DNA from: Proteus penneri
GTDB lineage: Bacteria > Pseudomonadota > Gammaproteobacteria > Enterobacterales > Enterobacteriaceae
Assembly: GCF_003144535.1 (NCBI RefSeq)
Contig: NZ_PHFJ01000009.1
Span: forward strand, 124,001 to 188,000
DNA length: 64,000 bases
Direction: 5' to 3'
Below are positions 9,778-19,402 of this stretch, one piece after another. Both the position numbers and the translations under genes were made by a program. Each line of letters starts with the position of its first letter. Position 1 is the stretch's first letter. Below the pieces are notes generated by a model. The model was not told the origin of the DNA. It saw nothing but the letters and a program-made list of their open reading frames with translations, and made no database searches.

Positions 9778-12681
9778 TTATTGGTGGGTAACAACAATGA
9801 GGCGAATTGAATCTAAACGCCACGTTGCTTCATCTAAATGGTTAAGAATATGAGCTCGTTCATTTTCAATGGCTTCGACTTCATCATCACGAATATTTGG
9901 GTTTACCGCACGTAAAGCTTCTAAGCGCGATAATTCATGAGTTAGTACGCGATCAGCTTCTTCTTTCGCTTTTTGAATCAGTCCTTTCGCTTCGATTTCC
10001 ATTAACGGTTCAGAAGCTTTGAGTACATGGTGTACTTCGCTCTGTACCGCATTGACCAGTTTGCTAGAAGTATGACGATTAACCGCATTTAATTGGCGGT
10101 TAAAACTTTCAAACTCAACTTGAGAGGCTAGGTTATTACCTTTTAGATCAAGTAATAAGCGAACGGGTGTTGCCGGTAAGAAACGACTTAAGTGCAGATG
10201 TTTAGGTGCTTGTGCTTCTACGACATAGATCAGTTCAACTAACAGCGTTCCCACTGGTAAGGCTTTATTTTTTAATAAAGAAACGGCACAACTTCCTGTA
10301 TCACCAGATAAAATTAAATCTAAGCCATTACGGATAATGGGGTGTTCCCAACTGATAAATTGGGTATCTTCACGAGATAGCGCTTGCTCTCTATCAAATG
10401 TGATAGTGCAACCATCTTGTGGTAAGCCAGGGAAATCAGGTACTAACATATGATCGGATGGTGTTAAAATAATTAAGCTATCACTGCGATCTTCTTGATT
10501 AATACCGACGATATCAAACAAATTCAGTGCAAAGTTCACTAACTCAGGATCGTTATCTTGAGCTGCTATTTCACCGGCTAATTCAACACCCACTTCACCA
10601 CCGTTAGAATGCATCTCTAATAGGCGGTCGCGACCTTGTTCAAGTTTGAGCTTCATTTCATCATGTTGTTTACGACAAGCAGCAATAAACTCATCAAAAT
10701 CAGCTAATTCATTAGGTTGTGCAAGATAAGAGATGAGAGCATCATATTTACTGTCGTAAATAGTACGACCAGTTGGGCAAGTATGTTCAAAGGCATCTAA
10801 GCCTTCGTGATACCAACGCAACAATACAGATTGAGCCGTACCTTCCAGATAAGGAATGCTGATATCAATGTCTCGATTTTGGCCAATACGATCAAGACGA
10901 CCAATACGTTGTTCTAATAAATCAGGGTTAAACGGCAGATCAAACATAACCAGTTGATTAGCAAACTGGAAGTTACGTCCTTCAGAGCCGATTTCTGAAC
11001 ATAGCAGAACTTGAGCACCTTCTTCTTCGGACGCGAAATAGGCTGCAGCGCGATCGCGTTCAAGTAAAGACATACCTTCATGGAAGACGGCAGCACGAAT
11101 ACCTTCACGCTCGCGTAAAACTTGCTCTAACTGCAATGCAGTTGCTGCTTGCGCACAAATAACTAGAACTTTTTCATTGCGATTTGCCGTTAAGAAACCC
11201 AGTAGCCATTCAACACGGGGGTCAAAGTTCCACCATGTTGCGTTTTCACCTTCGAATTCTTGGTAAATACGTTCAGGATAGAGCATCTCTTTCGCACGAA
11301 CTTCGAGGCTCTTTTTCGCTGCCATAATTTCAGCAACTTTAATCGCTGTTTGATATTGTGTTGGCAGTGGCATTTTTATCGCGTGAAGTACGCGATTTGG
11401 GAAACCTTTCACACCAGAGCGTGTATTACGGAATAACAGACGGCCCGTTCCGTGTCTGTCCATTAACATATGGATAAGTTCTTGGCGAGACTTGGTGCGT
11501 TCTTCGCCTTGGGTATTTGCCGCTTTCAGCAATGGTTCAACATCTTGCTCGCTGATCATTTCACTGATGATATTTTGTTGGTCGGTATTTAAATCATCTT
11601 CTGATAGCAAAATAGTAACAGCATCGGCAACAGGGCGATATTTTTGTTGCTCATTAATAAATTCGTTGTAGTCATGGAAACGGTTTGGATCAAGCAGACG
11701 TAAACGAGCGAAGTGGCTTTCTTGGCCTAACTGCTCAGGCGTTGCGGTTAATAGCAACACTGAAGGAATAGATTCAGCTAACTCTTCAATTACTTGATAT
11801 TCACGGCTTGGTGCATCTTCACTCCAAACAAGGTGATGGGCTTCATCGACAACCAGCATATCCCATGTTGCTTCAACCAAGTGTTCAAAACGTTGCTTAT
11901 TTTTACGCACAAAATCTAAAGAGCAGATGATCATCTGTTCTGTTTCAAATGGGTTATCGCTATCTAATAAAGATTCACTATAACGGCTATCATCAAACAG
12001 AGAGAAACGTAGGTTGAAACGGCGTAACATTTCAACTAACCACTGATGTTGTAAGCTTTCAGGCACAATAATCAACACTCGCTCTGCACGACCATCCATT
12101 AATTGCTGGTGGATAATCATACCGGCTTCAATTGTTTTACCTAAACCCACTTCATCAGCTAATAATACGCGAGGGTTATGACGTTTACCCACTTCATTGG
12201 CGATATAAAGCTGATGAGGAATAAGGCTTGCACGAATGCCACGTAAACCACTTTGAGCTTGCTTAAACTGCTCGCTCATAAATTTACGAGCGCGGTAGCG
12301 TAAGGCAAAGCGATCCATACGGTCGATTTGGCCTGCAAAAAGGCGATCTTGAGGTTTATTAAAAGTGAGTTTGTTATCTAAGAACACTTCACGTAATTGC
12401 GCGGGCTCTTCGGTGTCTAAACGTACACCTTGATAGATAAGAAGGCCATTATCTTCTACAACGTTATCGATGGCGAGTTTCCAGCCTTCGTGACTGGTGA
12501 CGGTATCCCCTGCATTGAACATCACCCGCGTTATTGGTGCATCATGACGGGAGTAAAGGCGGTTTTCGCCACAGGCGGGGAAAAGTAAGGTAACCATGCG
12601 GGCATCAACTGCCACAACAGTACCCAGTCCAAGCTCGCTTTCAGTATCGCTAATCCAACGTTGACCAAGAGTAAAAGGCAT
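9778..12681 (-). CDS. rapA: RNA polymerase-associated ATPase RapA
   Basis: SWI2/SNF2-family translocase that binds core RNA polymerase and promotes its recycling. Start chosen at 12681 ([20 protein letters not shown]), identical to the family N-terminus; the frame also opens seven codons earlier. N-terminal Tudor-like domains, then helicase motifs: Walker [10 protein letters not shown] at 175-183, DEAH at 279-282, and the C-terminal helicase lobe with IGRLDRIGQ. 967 residues, matching E. coli. Confidence 0.97.
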   Translation of the reverse strand: MPFTLGQRWISDTESELGLGTVVAVDARMVTLLFPACGENRLYSRHDAPITRVMFNAGDTVTSHEGWKLAIDNVVEDNGLLIYQGVRLDTEEPAQLREVFLDNKLTFNKPQDRLFAGQIDRMDRFALRYRARKFMSEQFKQAQSGLRGIRASLIPHQLYIANEVGKRHNPRVLLADEVGLGKTIEAGMIIHQQLMDGRAERVLIIVPESLQHQWLVEMLRRFNLRFSLFDDSRYSESLLDSDNPFETEQMIICSLDFVRKNKQRFEHLVEATWDMLVVDEAHHLVWSEDAPSREYQVIEELAESIPSVLLLTATPEQLGQESHFARLRLLDPNRFHDYNEFINEQQKYRPVADAVTILLSEDDLNTDQQNIISEMISEQDVEPLLKAANTQGEERTKSRQELIHMLMDRHGTGRLLFRNTRSGVKGFPNRVLHAIKMPLPTQYQTAIKVAEIMAAKKSLEVRAKEMLYPERIYQEFEGENATWWNFDPRVEWLLGFLTANRNEKVLVICAQAATALQLEQVLREREGIRAAVFHEGMSLLERDRAAAYFASEEEGAQVLLCSEIGSEGRNFQFANQLVMFDLPFNPDLLEQRIGRLDRIGQNRDIDISIPYLEGTAQSVLLRWYHEGLDAFEHTCPTGRTIYDSKYDALISYLAQPNELADFDEFIAACRKQHDEMKLKLEQGRDRLLEMHSNGGEVGVELAGEIAAQDNDPELVNFALNLFDIVGINQEDRSDSLIILTPSDHMLVPDFPGLPQDGCTITFDREQALSREDTQFISWEHPIIRNGLDLILSGDTGSCAVSLLKNKALPVGTLLVELIYVVEAQAPKHLHLSRFLPATPVRLLLDLKGNNLASQVEFESFNRQLNAVNRHTSSKLVNAVQSEVHHVLKASEPLMEIEAKGLIQKAKEEADRVLTHELSRLEALRAVNPNIRDDEVEAIENERAHILNHLDEATWRLDSIRLIVVTHQ

Positions 12682-12852
12682 ATATATAAACTCAGCTCTC
12701 AAATATATAATTTAGGAATTATTAATGAATGCAGTATTGCGGTGTTGTCATTAAAATCTGCGGGATAAAAAGTGCATTCCTAGAACAAAGAAAAGCTAAT
12801 TATCACCAAAGGGGCGTTATGTTAATAGATGCAAAGCAAACCGTCACCTGCA

Positions 12853-12884
12853 AAATGACACAACTTAAAATGAGAGTGTCATTT
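12853..12884 (-). terminator. Terminator overlapping the polB stop codon
   Basis: AAATGACAC (12853-12861) is a perfect inverted repeat of GTGTCATTT (12876-12884). The polB stop codon (12865-12867) lies inside the loop, and the minus-strand 3' arm ends in TTTT, so the hairpin probably terminates polB. Confidence 0.6.
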
Positions 12885-15225
12885 GCCCATTTAACAAGGT
12901 TGAAAAATCATCTTGTATAAAAGGCAGGATAGCATCTGCAATCGACATTAACTGCTTATTGATATAGTGCTCATAATCTGGTGCAGTGGTAATGTGCTCT
13001 AACGGTTCTGGCCCCAAGGGGGTAATTATATAACTAATCCAACCGCCTTGCTGATATTGTTGAGGTCTATTTTTGGATAAATTATATTCATCCGCTTTAC
13101 GTGCCGCTTTGACATGAGGGGGAACGTGATGTTGATATTCTGATAATTTTCGACGTAACCGTTTACGATACACTAATCTATCATCATATTTTCCCGCAAG
13201 CGTATCCGCGACATAATCACGAATAAACTGCTGATAAGGTTGCTGATGAAAAATGCGTGTATAAAGCTCTTGTTGAAATTTTTGAGCGAGTGGAGTCCAA
13301 TCCGTTCTGACAGTTTCTAATCCTTTAAATACCATTTTATCATTGCTTAATCCCGCATAACGCTTTTTACTACCTGTTTCCATCCCTCGAATAGTGGGCA
13401 TTAAAAAACGGCGATAGTGTGTTTCATACTCCAGCTCTAATTTGCAATCAAGTTGATAGGTTTCAAAAAGGTGTGTCTTCCACCATTGGTTAACCTCTTG
13501 TACTAACTGATGCCCTATTTGTTGGGCTTGTTGCTCAGTATGTGGCGATTTAAGCCAAACAAAAGTAGAGTCCGTATCACCATAAATAACTTGATAACCT
13601 TTAGCTTCTATTAATTCTCGCGTTTTTTTCATAATTTCATGACCTCGTAGTGTAATAGATGACGCTAAACGAGGATCAAAAAAACGACAGCCCACAGAGC
13701 CTAAAACACCATAAAAAGCGTTCATAATAATTTTGAGAGCTTGAGAGAGCGGGGCATTTTTATGTAACTTTGCGTTATCTCTTTCATGCCAAATTTGCGA
13801 CACAATAGTGGGTAAACAATGCTTTTCCCGCGAAAACCACGCTTGGCGAAAACCTGGAATAGCCAGTTTTTCATCGGGTTGATGTGTTCCTTCAATCATT
13901 CCGACAGGATCGATTAAAAAAGTACGAATAATAGAGGGATAAAGGCTTTTGTAATCAAGCACAACGACTGAATCATATAAACCGGGAGTAGAGTCCATCA
14001 CAAAGCCACCGGGACTATGCTCTTCAGGTTTTTCACCTTGGTTAGGCGCAACATATCCAATGCGATGCATTGAAGGGAGATAGAGATGCGTAAATGCAGC
14101 CACAGATCCGCCGCTTCTATCAACGGAAAGCCCTGTAACACAAGCTCTCTCTAATAAGAATGCCATAAGAGAGGTTGCATCAAAGATACGGTTTACTAAG
14201 ACACAATCTTGCCAATTATAATAAGCTAGTGCGGGCTTATCTTCTTTAAAGCGTCGATTAATTTCATCCATTCTGGCGTAAGGGGTATCGATGGCTTTAC
14301 CTTCGCCTAACAGTGTTTGAGCAACGGATTCAAGACTAAAAGAGGGAAAGTTCCATGTCGCCATTTTCAAAGCCTCGATTCCATCGATAATTAAACGACC
14401 TTGAGCCGAAGCAAAAAAATGACCTTTTTTAAATCCATGCTCTCGCCATTCTAACGGGCTATTTTGGCGGCCTAATAATAAACTGACACCATACCGTTGG
14501 GCATGTGTGTACAAAATACGCAGATCGAATTGAATTAAATTCCAACCGATAATCGCATCAGGATCGTAATGTTGTATCCACTCATTCAGTTTTTCAATTA
14601 AACGCAATCGGCTACTGACATAACATAAGCGATAGCCTTGAAATTGCTCGCTTTCACACTCTACGGGTAACGCATCAGTAAGCATAAACACGACATTATC
14701 GCCACAACCTGCAAGCCCAATAGAGTAAAGTTCACCGAATTCACTGGTTTCAATATCTAAAGAAACAGTTCGCAGTGTAGGGCGATAATCAGGTGCGGGT
14801 TTTAATGTCGTAATATTATTTTGTTGGTAACGAAACCAGACAGGTGCGGTAATAAAGCGCTCCATCATGTAACGTTCGTGTGGGCGAATATCCGCTTCAT
14901 AAAGACGAATGTGATGCTCTTTGAGTTGCTGTTCTAGTTGAACGAGTTGGCGGTATTGTTTGCAGTAGACGCCAAAAACAGGCTGCCTTTCAAAGTCTTT
15001 TAAATCGAGAGGGCGAATTTCTATATCAGGGTTTTTATTAACGAGTGAACGTAAAACAGCTTCATGTTGGCGGGCAACAAAACCGATAGCGCGTTGCATA
15101 GGAACTGTAACTTTACGTGGGCCGTTATTTGTCGCCAGCCAATAAGAGACGACAATACCTTTTGGCGTGTCGCTCCAGTGGCGGGTAAGAATAAAGCCTT
15201 GTTCCGTATGACCAATCATGAGCAC
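12865..15225 (-). CDS. polB: DNA polymerase II
   Basis: Family B repair and translesion polymerase with proofreading. Exonuclease motif I DIET at residues 157-160; polymerase motifs DYKSLYPS at 424-431 and YGDTDS at 548-553; KKRYAG downstream. 786 residues against 783 in E. coli. In E. coli it is SOS induced (dinA); here a weak LexA-like site overlaps the likely promoter. Neighbouring rapA is conserved, but the ara operon found beyond polB in E. coli is absent and thiQ follows directly. Confidence 0.97.
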   Translation of the reverse strand: MLMIGHTEQGFILTRHWSDTPKGIVVSYWLATNNGPRKVTVPMQRAIGFVARQHEAVLRSLVNKNPDIEIRPLDLKDFERQPVFGVYCKQYRQLVQLEQQLKEHHIRLYEADIRPHERYMMERFITAPVWFRYQQNNITTLKPAPDYRPTLRTVSLDIETSEFGELYSIGLAGCGDNVVFMLTDALPVECESEQFQGYRLCYVSSRLRLIEKLNEWIQHYDPDAIIGWNLIQFDLRILYTHAQRYGVSLLLGRQNSPLEWREHGFKKGHFFASAQGRLIIDGIEALKMATWNFPSFSLESVAQTLLGEGKAIDTPYARMDEINRRFKEDKPALAYYNWQDCVLVNRIFDATSLMAFLLERACVTGLSVDRSGGSVAAFTHLYLPSMHRIGYVAPNQGEKPEEHSPGGFVMDSTPGLYDSVVVLDYKSLYPSIIRTFLIDPVGMIEGTHQPDEKLAIPGFRQAWFSREKHCLPTIVSQIWHERDNAKLHKNAPLSQALKIIMNAFYGVLGSVGCRFFDPRLASSITLRGHEIMKKTRELIEAKGYQVIYGDTDSTFVWLKSPHTEQQAQQIGHQLVQEVNQWWKTHLFETYQLDCKLELEYETHYRRFLMPTIRGMETGSKKRYAGLSNDKMVFKGLETVRTDWTPLAQKFQQELYTRIFHQQPYQQFIRDYVADTLAGKYDDRLVYRKRLRRKLSEYQHHVPPHVKAARKADEYNLSKNRPQQYQQGGWISYIITPLGPEPLEHITTAPDYEHYINKQLMSIADAILPFIQDDFSTLLNGQMTLSF

Positions 15226-15260
15226 CTAATAAACACAAATTATTCACTAAAGATGAGTTT

Positions 15261-15291
15261 ATTATAGTTAATGTAGTGGTTATTTATACAG
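15261..15291 (-). promoter_or_regulatory. Candidate polB promoter with a LexA-like half site
   Basis: On the minus strand CTGTATAAATAACCAC (15291-15276) has one perfect LexA half (CTGT plus an A/T core), but its second half matches ACAG at only 2 of 4 bases. A perfect TATAAT (15266-15261) lies downstream, with a weak -35 (TGTATA, 18-bp spacer) inside the half site. polB starts 36 bp further on. The position suits SOS control; the match is weak. Confidence 0.35.
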
Positions 15292-15307
15292 TTAATTTAA
15301 GCTAAGA

Positions 15308-16009
15308 TTAATTAAATGGAATACCTAAAATAAGTGATTGATCCACTTCACCATTTATTAGTGATTGTGTATTTCCATCGTAAACAATTATACCGTTATC
15401 TATCACAATCGCTCTTGAGGCAATTTTTGCTGCATCTTCTAAGCTATGAGAAACCATCAATAAGGTTAACGCTTTTTCATGGCAAAGTTGCTCAAGTAGT
15501 GCCAACATCTCAATGCGTAAAGCGGGGTCGAGTGCAGAAAAAGGCTCATCGAGCAATAAGATAGGCTGTTCACGTACAAGGCAACGAGCAATGGCAACAC
15601 GTTGGCGTTGACCGCCTGATAACTGGGAAGGTAAACGTTCAAGATATTCACTGAGCGCTACTTGTTCAGCTCGACTCTCTAATAGTGCTTTTTGCTCTCT
15701 AGTCAGTTTTAAACTTGGATTTAACCCCAAGCTAATATTTTGCCTTACAGTTAAATGTGGGAATAGATTATTATCTTGAAATAACATGGAAATAGGGCGT
15801 TTGGCCGGTACTGTTTTGGTATGATCTTGGCCATTAAGAAACAGGCTTCCCTTTTCTGATGGTAAAAAACCAGCGATTAAACTGAGCAATGTACTTTTAC
15901 CTGCACCACTTGGCCCTAATACAGCAATGCGTTCTCCTGCATTAACCGTTAGATTAAATAAGAGGTGTTGGTGTTCATAAGTATAAGTTAGGTGCTCTAA
16001 TTTAATCAT
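15308..16009 (-). CDS. thiQ: Thiamine ABC transporter, ATP-binding subunit
   Basis: ATPase of the ThiBPQ importer for thiamine and thiamine phosphates. Walker [10 protein letters not shown] at residues 32-40, Q-loop near [10 protein letters not shown], signature LSGGQRQ at 130-136 and Walker B LLLDEP at 151-156. 233 residues. It overlaps thiP by 8 bp and is the last gene of the thiBPQ operon. Confidence 0.96.
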   Translation of the reverse strand: MIKLEHLTYTYEHQHLLFNLTVNAGERIAVLGPSGAGKSTLLSLIAGFLPSEKGSLFLNGQDHTKTVPAKRPISMLFQDNNLFPHLTVRQNISLGLNPSLKLTREQKALLESRAEQVALSEYLERLPSQLSGGQRQRVAIARCLVREQPILLLDEPFSALDPALRIEMLALLEQLCHEKALTLLMVSHSLEDAAKIASRAIVIDNGIIVYDGNTQSLINGEVDQSLILGIPFN

Positions 16010-17606
16010 GAGATTTTCCAGCTAATCGTTCTATTAGGCTAAAAAGAGAGAAGCAAAGTAGTAATAAAATCATGGCTGTTACAGCCCCATCTTGTGTGTG
16101 ATAAGCACCAATTTGCTGATAAAGATAGAAAGGCAATGTCCTAAATGTTTCATTACCAAATAGGGCAACAATACCAAAATCACCAATAGAAATAACACAA
16201 GCAAAAGCAAGTGCTTGTGAAATCGGTTTTCTTAATGCTCGTAATTCGATCCAACGAAGTCGGTTGATACCCTGAATGTTAAGCGATTGACATAAAAGAC
16301 CATAACGTGAAGCAATATCATTCATTGGATTTTCGAGCACTTTTAAAGCATAAGGAATGGCAATTAAAGCGTTGGTCAAAATCACTAAAATATAAGGCGA
16401 TTCAGGTAATCCAATCGTATTGTTTAATAACAAAAAAAAGCCTGTCGCTAACACAATACCCGGCATCGCTAGAATGATCAAACCACTCATTTCCATAGCC
16501 TGTCCCGCTTTTTTAAAGTGGCGTAGGCGAAGTTCTCGGCTACTCCATAGCAACATCATCGTTAATACAACGCAAACAATACCCGCACCAACAGCAATAA
16601 TCAGTGAGGTTGTAAAAGCTTGCCAAAGTACAGGTTGTTGTATGACACGTAGAAATTGGCTATTAAGACCATCAGTGAGTACGGCCAAAATGGGGGGCAC
16701 TAAAAAGAGGAGTGCAAGTGTGATAATGAGACCATCTGCTATTTTACTAAAGATAGGATCATCGGGATCACGCCAATGCTGTTTTTGGCTATCTCCGATA
16801 AAGAGTGTACCTTTGAGTTTTTGGCTGATAAGTACTAAGCCTAAACAGCAAAAGAGCTGGATTAGTGCTAAAAGTGCAGCACGATGTAAATCGTAGTCAT
16901 AACTTAATGCTTGATAAATTGCTAGCTCAACGGTTGTTGCCGCAGGGCCTCCACCTAACGCCAGTACAGTAGCAAAGCTGGCAAAACAGAGCATAAAAAT
17001 CAGTGACGCTGTGGGAAGTATTTGTCGCCATAAATAAGGAAATTCCAGAAAGCGAAAACGCTGCCAACCATTCATGCCTAATTGTGAGGCTAACTGGCGT
17101 TGTTCTGGCGAGATACTTTCGAGAGCTTGTAACAGCATTCGGGTTGCTAATGGCATATTGAAAAAAATGTGTGCTAATAAAATGCCTTGTAAGCCATAAG
17201 GGGTAAATTGGTAATTAATCCCCAGCCATTCACAGATTTGAGCAATCCAACCGACTCGTCCATAAACCGTTAAAATACCAAAAAGTGCCACTAAAACGGG
17301 TAACACAAGGCTCATGGCACATAAACGTAAGAAAAGTGTTCTACCTTTAAATTGGCGTCGATAAAGTGCTTTAGCGAGCCAAATGGCAGGTAATATTGAA
17401 AATAAGGCAGATAAAAAGGCTTGCCAGAAAGTAAAGCGCACGACATGCCATAAATAGTCATCAGCAAAAATAGAGGATAATTCGCCACTTGGCGCATTAA
17501 TCCATAATGCACCAAATGACAATAATGCCACAATAAGCAGTAAACCCGAGGCACATAGCCCCGGGATAAGCCATCTTCCCATTAGCGACTCACCGCAGAT
17601 TGCCAA
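16002..17606 (-). CDS. thiP: Thiamine ABC transporter, permease subunit
   Basis: Inner-membrane permease built of two fused BPD-type halves, each with about six membrane helices and an EAA-type loop (e.g. [21 protein letters not shown] in the first half). 534 residues. The chosen start at 17606 lies inside the last codons of thiB and keeps the N-terminal length equal to E. coli ThiP; an alternative ATG at 17582 overlaps the thiB stop as TAATG and would be translationally coupled. Either is possible. Confidence 0.95.
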   Translation of the reverse strand: MAICGESLMGRWLIPGLCASGLLLIVALLSFGALWINAPSGELSSIFADDYLWHVVRFTFWQAFLSALFSILPAIWLAKALYRRQFKGRTLFLRLCAMSLVLPVLVALFGILTVYGRVGWIAQICEWLGINYQFTPYGLQGILLAHIFFNMPLATRMLLQALESISPEQRQLASQLGMNGWQRFRFLEFPYLWRQILPTASLIFMLCFASFATVLALGGGPAATTVELAIYQALSYDYDLHRAALLALIQLFCCLGLVLISQKLKGTLFIGDSQKQHWRDPDDPIFSKIADGLIITLALLFLVPPILAVLTDGLNSQFLRVIQQPVLWQAFTTSLIIAVGAGIVCVVLTMMLLWSSRELRLRHFKKAGQAMEMSGLIILAMPGIVLATGFFLLLNNTIGLPESPYILVILTNALIAIPYALKVLENPMNDIASRYGLLCQSLNIQGINRLRWIELRALRKPISQALAFACVISIGDFGIVALFGNETFRTLPFYLYQQIGAYHTQDGAVTAMILLLLCFSLFSLIERLAGKSHD

Positions 17607-18595
17607 TTACGCGTCCACGTTTGGCGCTCTTTGGCGACAATATCTGCATCGAATTGCAATGATTTTTCGGGTTTAGGCATCACGGAATAGACATCCGGTA
17701 ATGGCATATCTATAACAGGATACATCCAATTGGTTGTAGGTATCGTTTCTTGGAAAGCCGGGGTGAGCATAAATTGCATAAATTGCTGCGCTAATTCAGG
17801 TTGTTTACTTGATTTGAGTTTTGCAGCAACTTCGACTTGCAAGTAATGCCCTTCATCAAAAATCGCAGCAGCATAGTTATCTTTTTTATCCGCTAAAATA
17901 TGATAACCGGGGGATGATGTGTAGCTAAGCACAAAATCACCTTCACCTTTTAAGAATAAGCCGTAAGACTCACTCCAACCTTTAGTGACTGTCAGCGTTT
18001 TCTCTGACAATTTTTTCCATTCAGTAGCCGTGTTTTCAGGATAAAGTGACTGCATCCATAGCATTAAACCTAAACCCGGTGTGCTGGTGCGAGGATCTTG
18101 ATATAAAATCTTCCACTTTTCTTTGCTATTTAACAGTTCAGCCATGCTTTTGGGCGGATTCTGGACGCGGTTTTTATCATAAATAAAAGCAAAGTAACCG
18201 TAGTCATAAGGCACAAAGGTATCGTCAGTCCATTTTTCAGGTAAGGCGAGTTTGGATGTATCGATATTGCTTGGTGCGAAAAGTCCAGTTTCTTTTGCTG
18301 CATGGATCAGATTGTTATCTAACCCTAAAATAATATCAGCTTTGCTTTTATCACCTTCCATGCGTAAGCGATTAAGGAGTGATACACCATCAGACAGAGC
18401 AACCAGTTTTAGCTCACAATCACATTGTTGTTCAAACGCTTTTTTTATTGCAGGCCCTGGGCCCCAATCTGCGGTAAATGAATCGTAAGTGTAAACAGTG
18501 AGTGTGGGCTTTTGTGCTAAGGCTTGAGTTGAAAAGGTGCCCATAATGCCCAGTGCGCCCAGAAGGAAAGTAAAGCGAAGTGATTTATTTAACAC
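17582..18595 (-). CDS. thiB: Thiamine-binding periplasmic protein
   Basis: Solute-binding protein of the thiamine importer. I start at the GTG at 18595: it has a GAGGA ribosome binding site about 8 nt upstream and gives a normal signal peptide (LNKSLRFTFLLGALGIMG..., cleavage near ALAQ). The frame stays open to 18676, but that extension runs into the riboswitch expression platform. The mature protein starts KPTLTVYTYDSFTADWGPGP as in E. coli. 338 residues with this start. Expression is controlled by the TPP riboswitch upstream. Confidence 0.96.
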   Translation of the reverse strand: MLNKSLRFTFLLGALGIMGTFSTQALAQKPTLTVYTYDSFTADWGPGPAIKKAFEQQCDCELKLVALSDGVSLLNRLRMEGDKSKADIILGLDNNLIHAAKETGLFAPSNIDTSKLALPEKWTDDTFVPYDYGYFAFIYDKNRVQNPPKSMAELLNSKEKWKILYQDPRTSTPGLGLMLWMQSLYPENTATEWKKLSEKTLTVTKGWSESYGLFLKGEGDFVLSYTSSPGYHILADKKDNYAAAIFDEGHYLQVEVAAKLKSSKQPELAQQFMQFMLTPAFQETIPTTNWMYPVIDMPLPDVYSVMPKPEKSLQFDADIVAKERQTWTRNWQSAVSR

Positions 18596-18603
18596 GTTTA
18601 GTT

Positions 18604-18632
18604 CCTCAGTAAAAGTCAGGTAGGATCTGAGG
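18604..18632 (-). promoter_or_regulatory. Ribosome-binding-site sequestering stem of the thiB leader
   Basis: On the minus strand CCTCAG (18632-18627) can pair with CTGAGG (18609-18604), which contains the thiB Shine-Dalgarno sequence. A competing pair is GTCAGG (18672-18667), next to riboswitch stem P1, with CCTGAC (18620-18615) in the loop. This fits a translational off-switch. Confidence 0.5.
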
Positions 18633-18671
18633 AGTAAGGATAGCAAACCAATGAATATTGCAACATCCTGA

Positions 18672-18746
18672 CTCAAATCCCTACGCCAGTATTAGCTGGA
18701 TCAGGTTCCACGAGTTTTTCTCAGCCTAAAAAGGCACCCCGTTGAG
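18672..18746 (-). promoter_or_regulatory. TPP riboswitch (thi box) of thiBPQ
   Basis: The minus strand holds the conserved core GGGGTGCC...GGCTGAGA...GGAACCTGATC...TACTGGCGTAGGGA, the hallmark of thiamine-pyrophosphate riboswitches. Outer stem P1 is CTCAA (18746-18742) with TTGAG (18676-18672). It sits between a sigma-70-like promoter and thiB, as in E. coli (the sroA region). Bound TPP should lower thiBPQ expression. Confidence 0.96.
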
Positions 18747-18754
18747 ACTTTCCC

Positions 18755-18782
18755 ATTGTAGATAAATACACGCGCCATGCAA
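18755..18782 (-). promoter_or_regulatory. Promoter of the thiBPQ leader
   Basis: Minus-strand TTGCAT (18782-18777), 16-bp spacer, TACAAT (18760-18755). The expected transcription start near 18748 coincides with the 5' edge of the riboswitch. Confidence 0.65.
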
Positions 18783-18863
18783 AGTCTGTTGATAGAGGTT
18801 TACCGTTTGTGGGTAGTATGAAACAATGAGTTATCTTTCAAATTTGGTTATTGAGGTAGTCTA

Positions 18864-19394
18864 GTGATTGATGATGATGGCTACCGCCCGAATGTAGGGA
18901 TTGTAATTTGTAATCGGCAAGGGCAAGTGCTTTGGGCTCGTCGCTATGGGCAACATTCATGGCAGTTTCCTCAAGGGGGAATTAATCCTGGAGAATCGCC
19001 AGAGCAGGCAATGTACCGAGAGTTGTTCGAAGAAGTTGGGTTAAGTCGCAAGGATGTCAAAATTCTTGCCTCCACACGTAACTGGTTACGTTACAAGTTA
19101 CCTAAGCGTTTGGTGCGTTGGGACACAAAACCTGTTTGTATTGGGCAAAAACAGCGTTGGTTCCTTTTGCAGTTAACAAGTAATGATAAAGACATTAATG
19201 TTCAACAAAGCAAAACGCCAGAATTTGATGGCTGGCGTTGGGTGAGTTATTGGTACCCCGTTCGACAAGTCGTCTCTTTTAAACGCGATGTTTATCGACG
19301 TGTAATGAAAGAGTTCGCACCAGTAGTCATGCCATTGCAAGAACAAGTGTCTTTACCGCGTCCATCGTATGGATATCGGCGTAAAAGGTATTAG
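18864..19394 (+). CDS. rppH: RNA pyrophosphohydrolase RppH
   Basis: Nudix hydrolase that removes pyrophosphate from the 5' end of mRNAs and so starts RNase E-dependent decay. The Nudix box runs from GGINPGES to REL-FEEVGL at residues 38-60. 176 residues, with the same N-terminus ([17 protein letters not shown]) as E. coli, where a GTG start is also used; the start here is GTG. ptsP begins 8 bp downstream, and the rppH-ptsP-lgt-thyA order is conserved. Confidence 0.97.
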   Translation: MIDDDGYRPNVGIVICNRQGQVLWARRYGQHSWQFPQGGINPGESPEQAMYRELFEEVGLSRKDVKILASTRNWLRYKLPKRLVRWDTKPVCIGQKQRWFLLQLTSNDKDINVQQSKTPEFDGWRWVSYWYPVRQVVSFKRDVYRRVMKEFAPVVMPLQEQVSLPRPSYGYRRKRY

Positions 19395-19402
19395 ATAACA
19401 CT

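Noticed and set aside
12729-12920. 63-codon plus-strand frame between rapA and polB
   Set aside because: It crosses the polB stop and its terminator hairpin and has no similarity or good ribosome binding site.
18596-18676. N-terminal extension of thiB
   Set aside because: It translates the riboswitch expression platform and would put 27 extra residues before a normal signal peptide.
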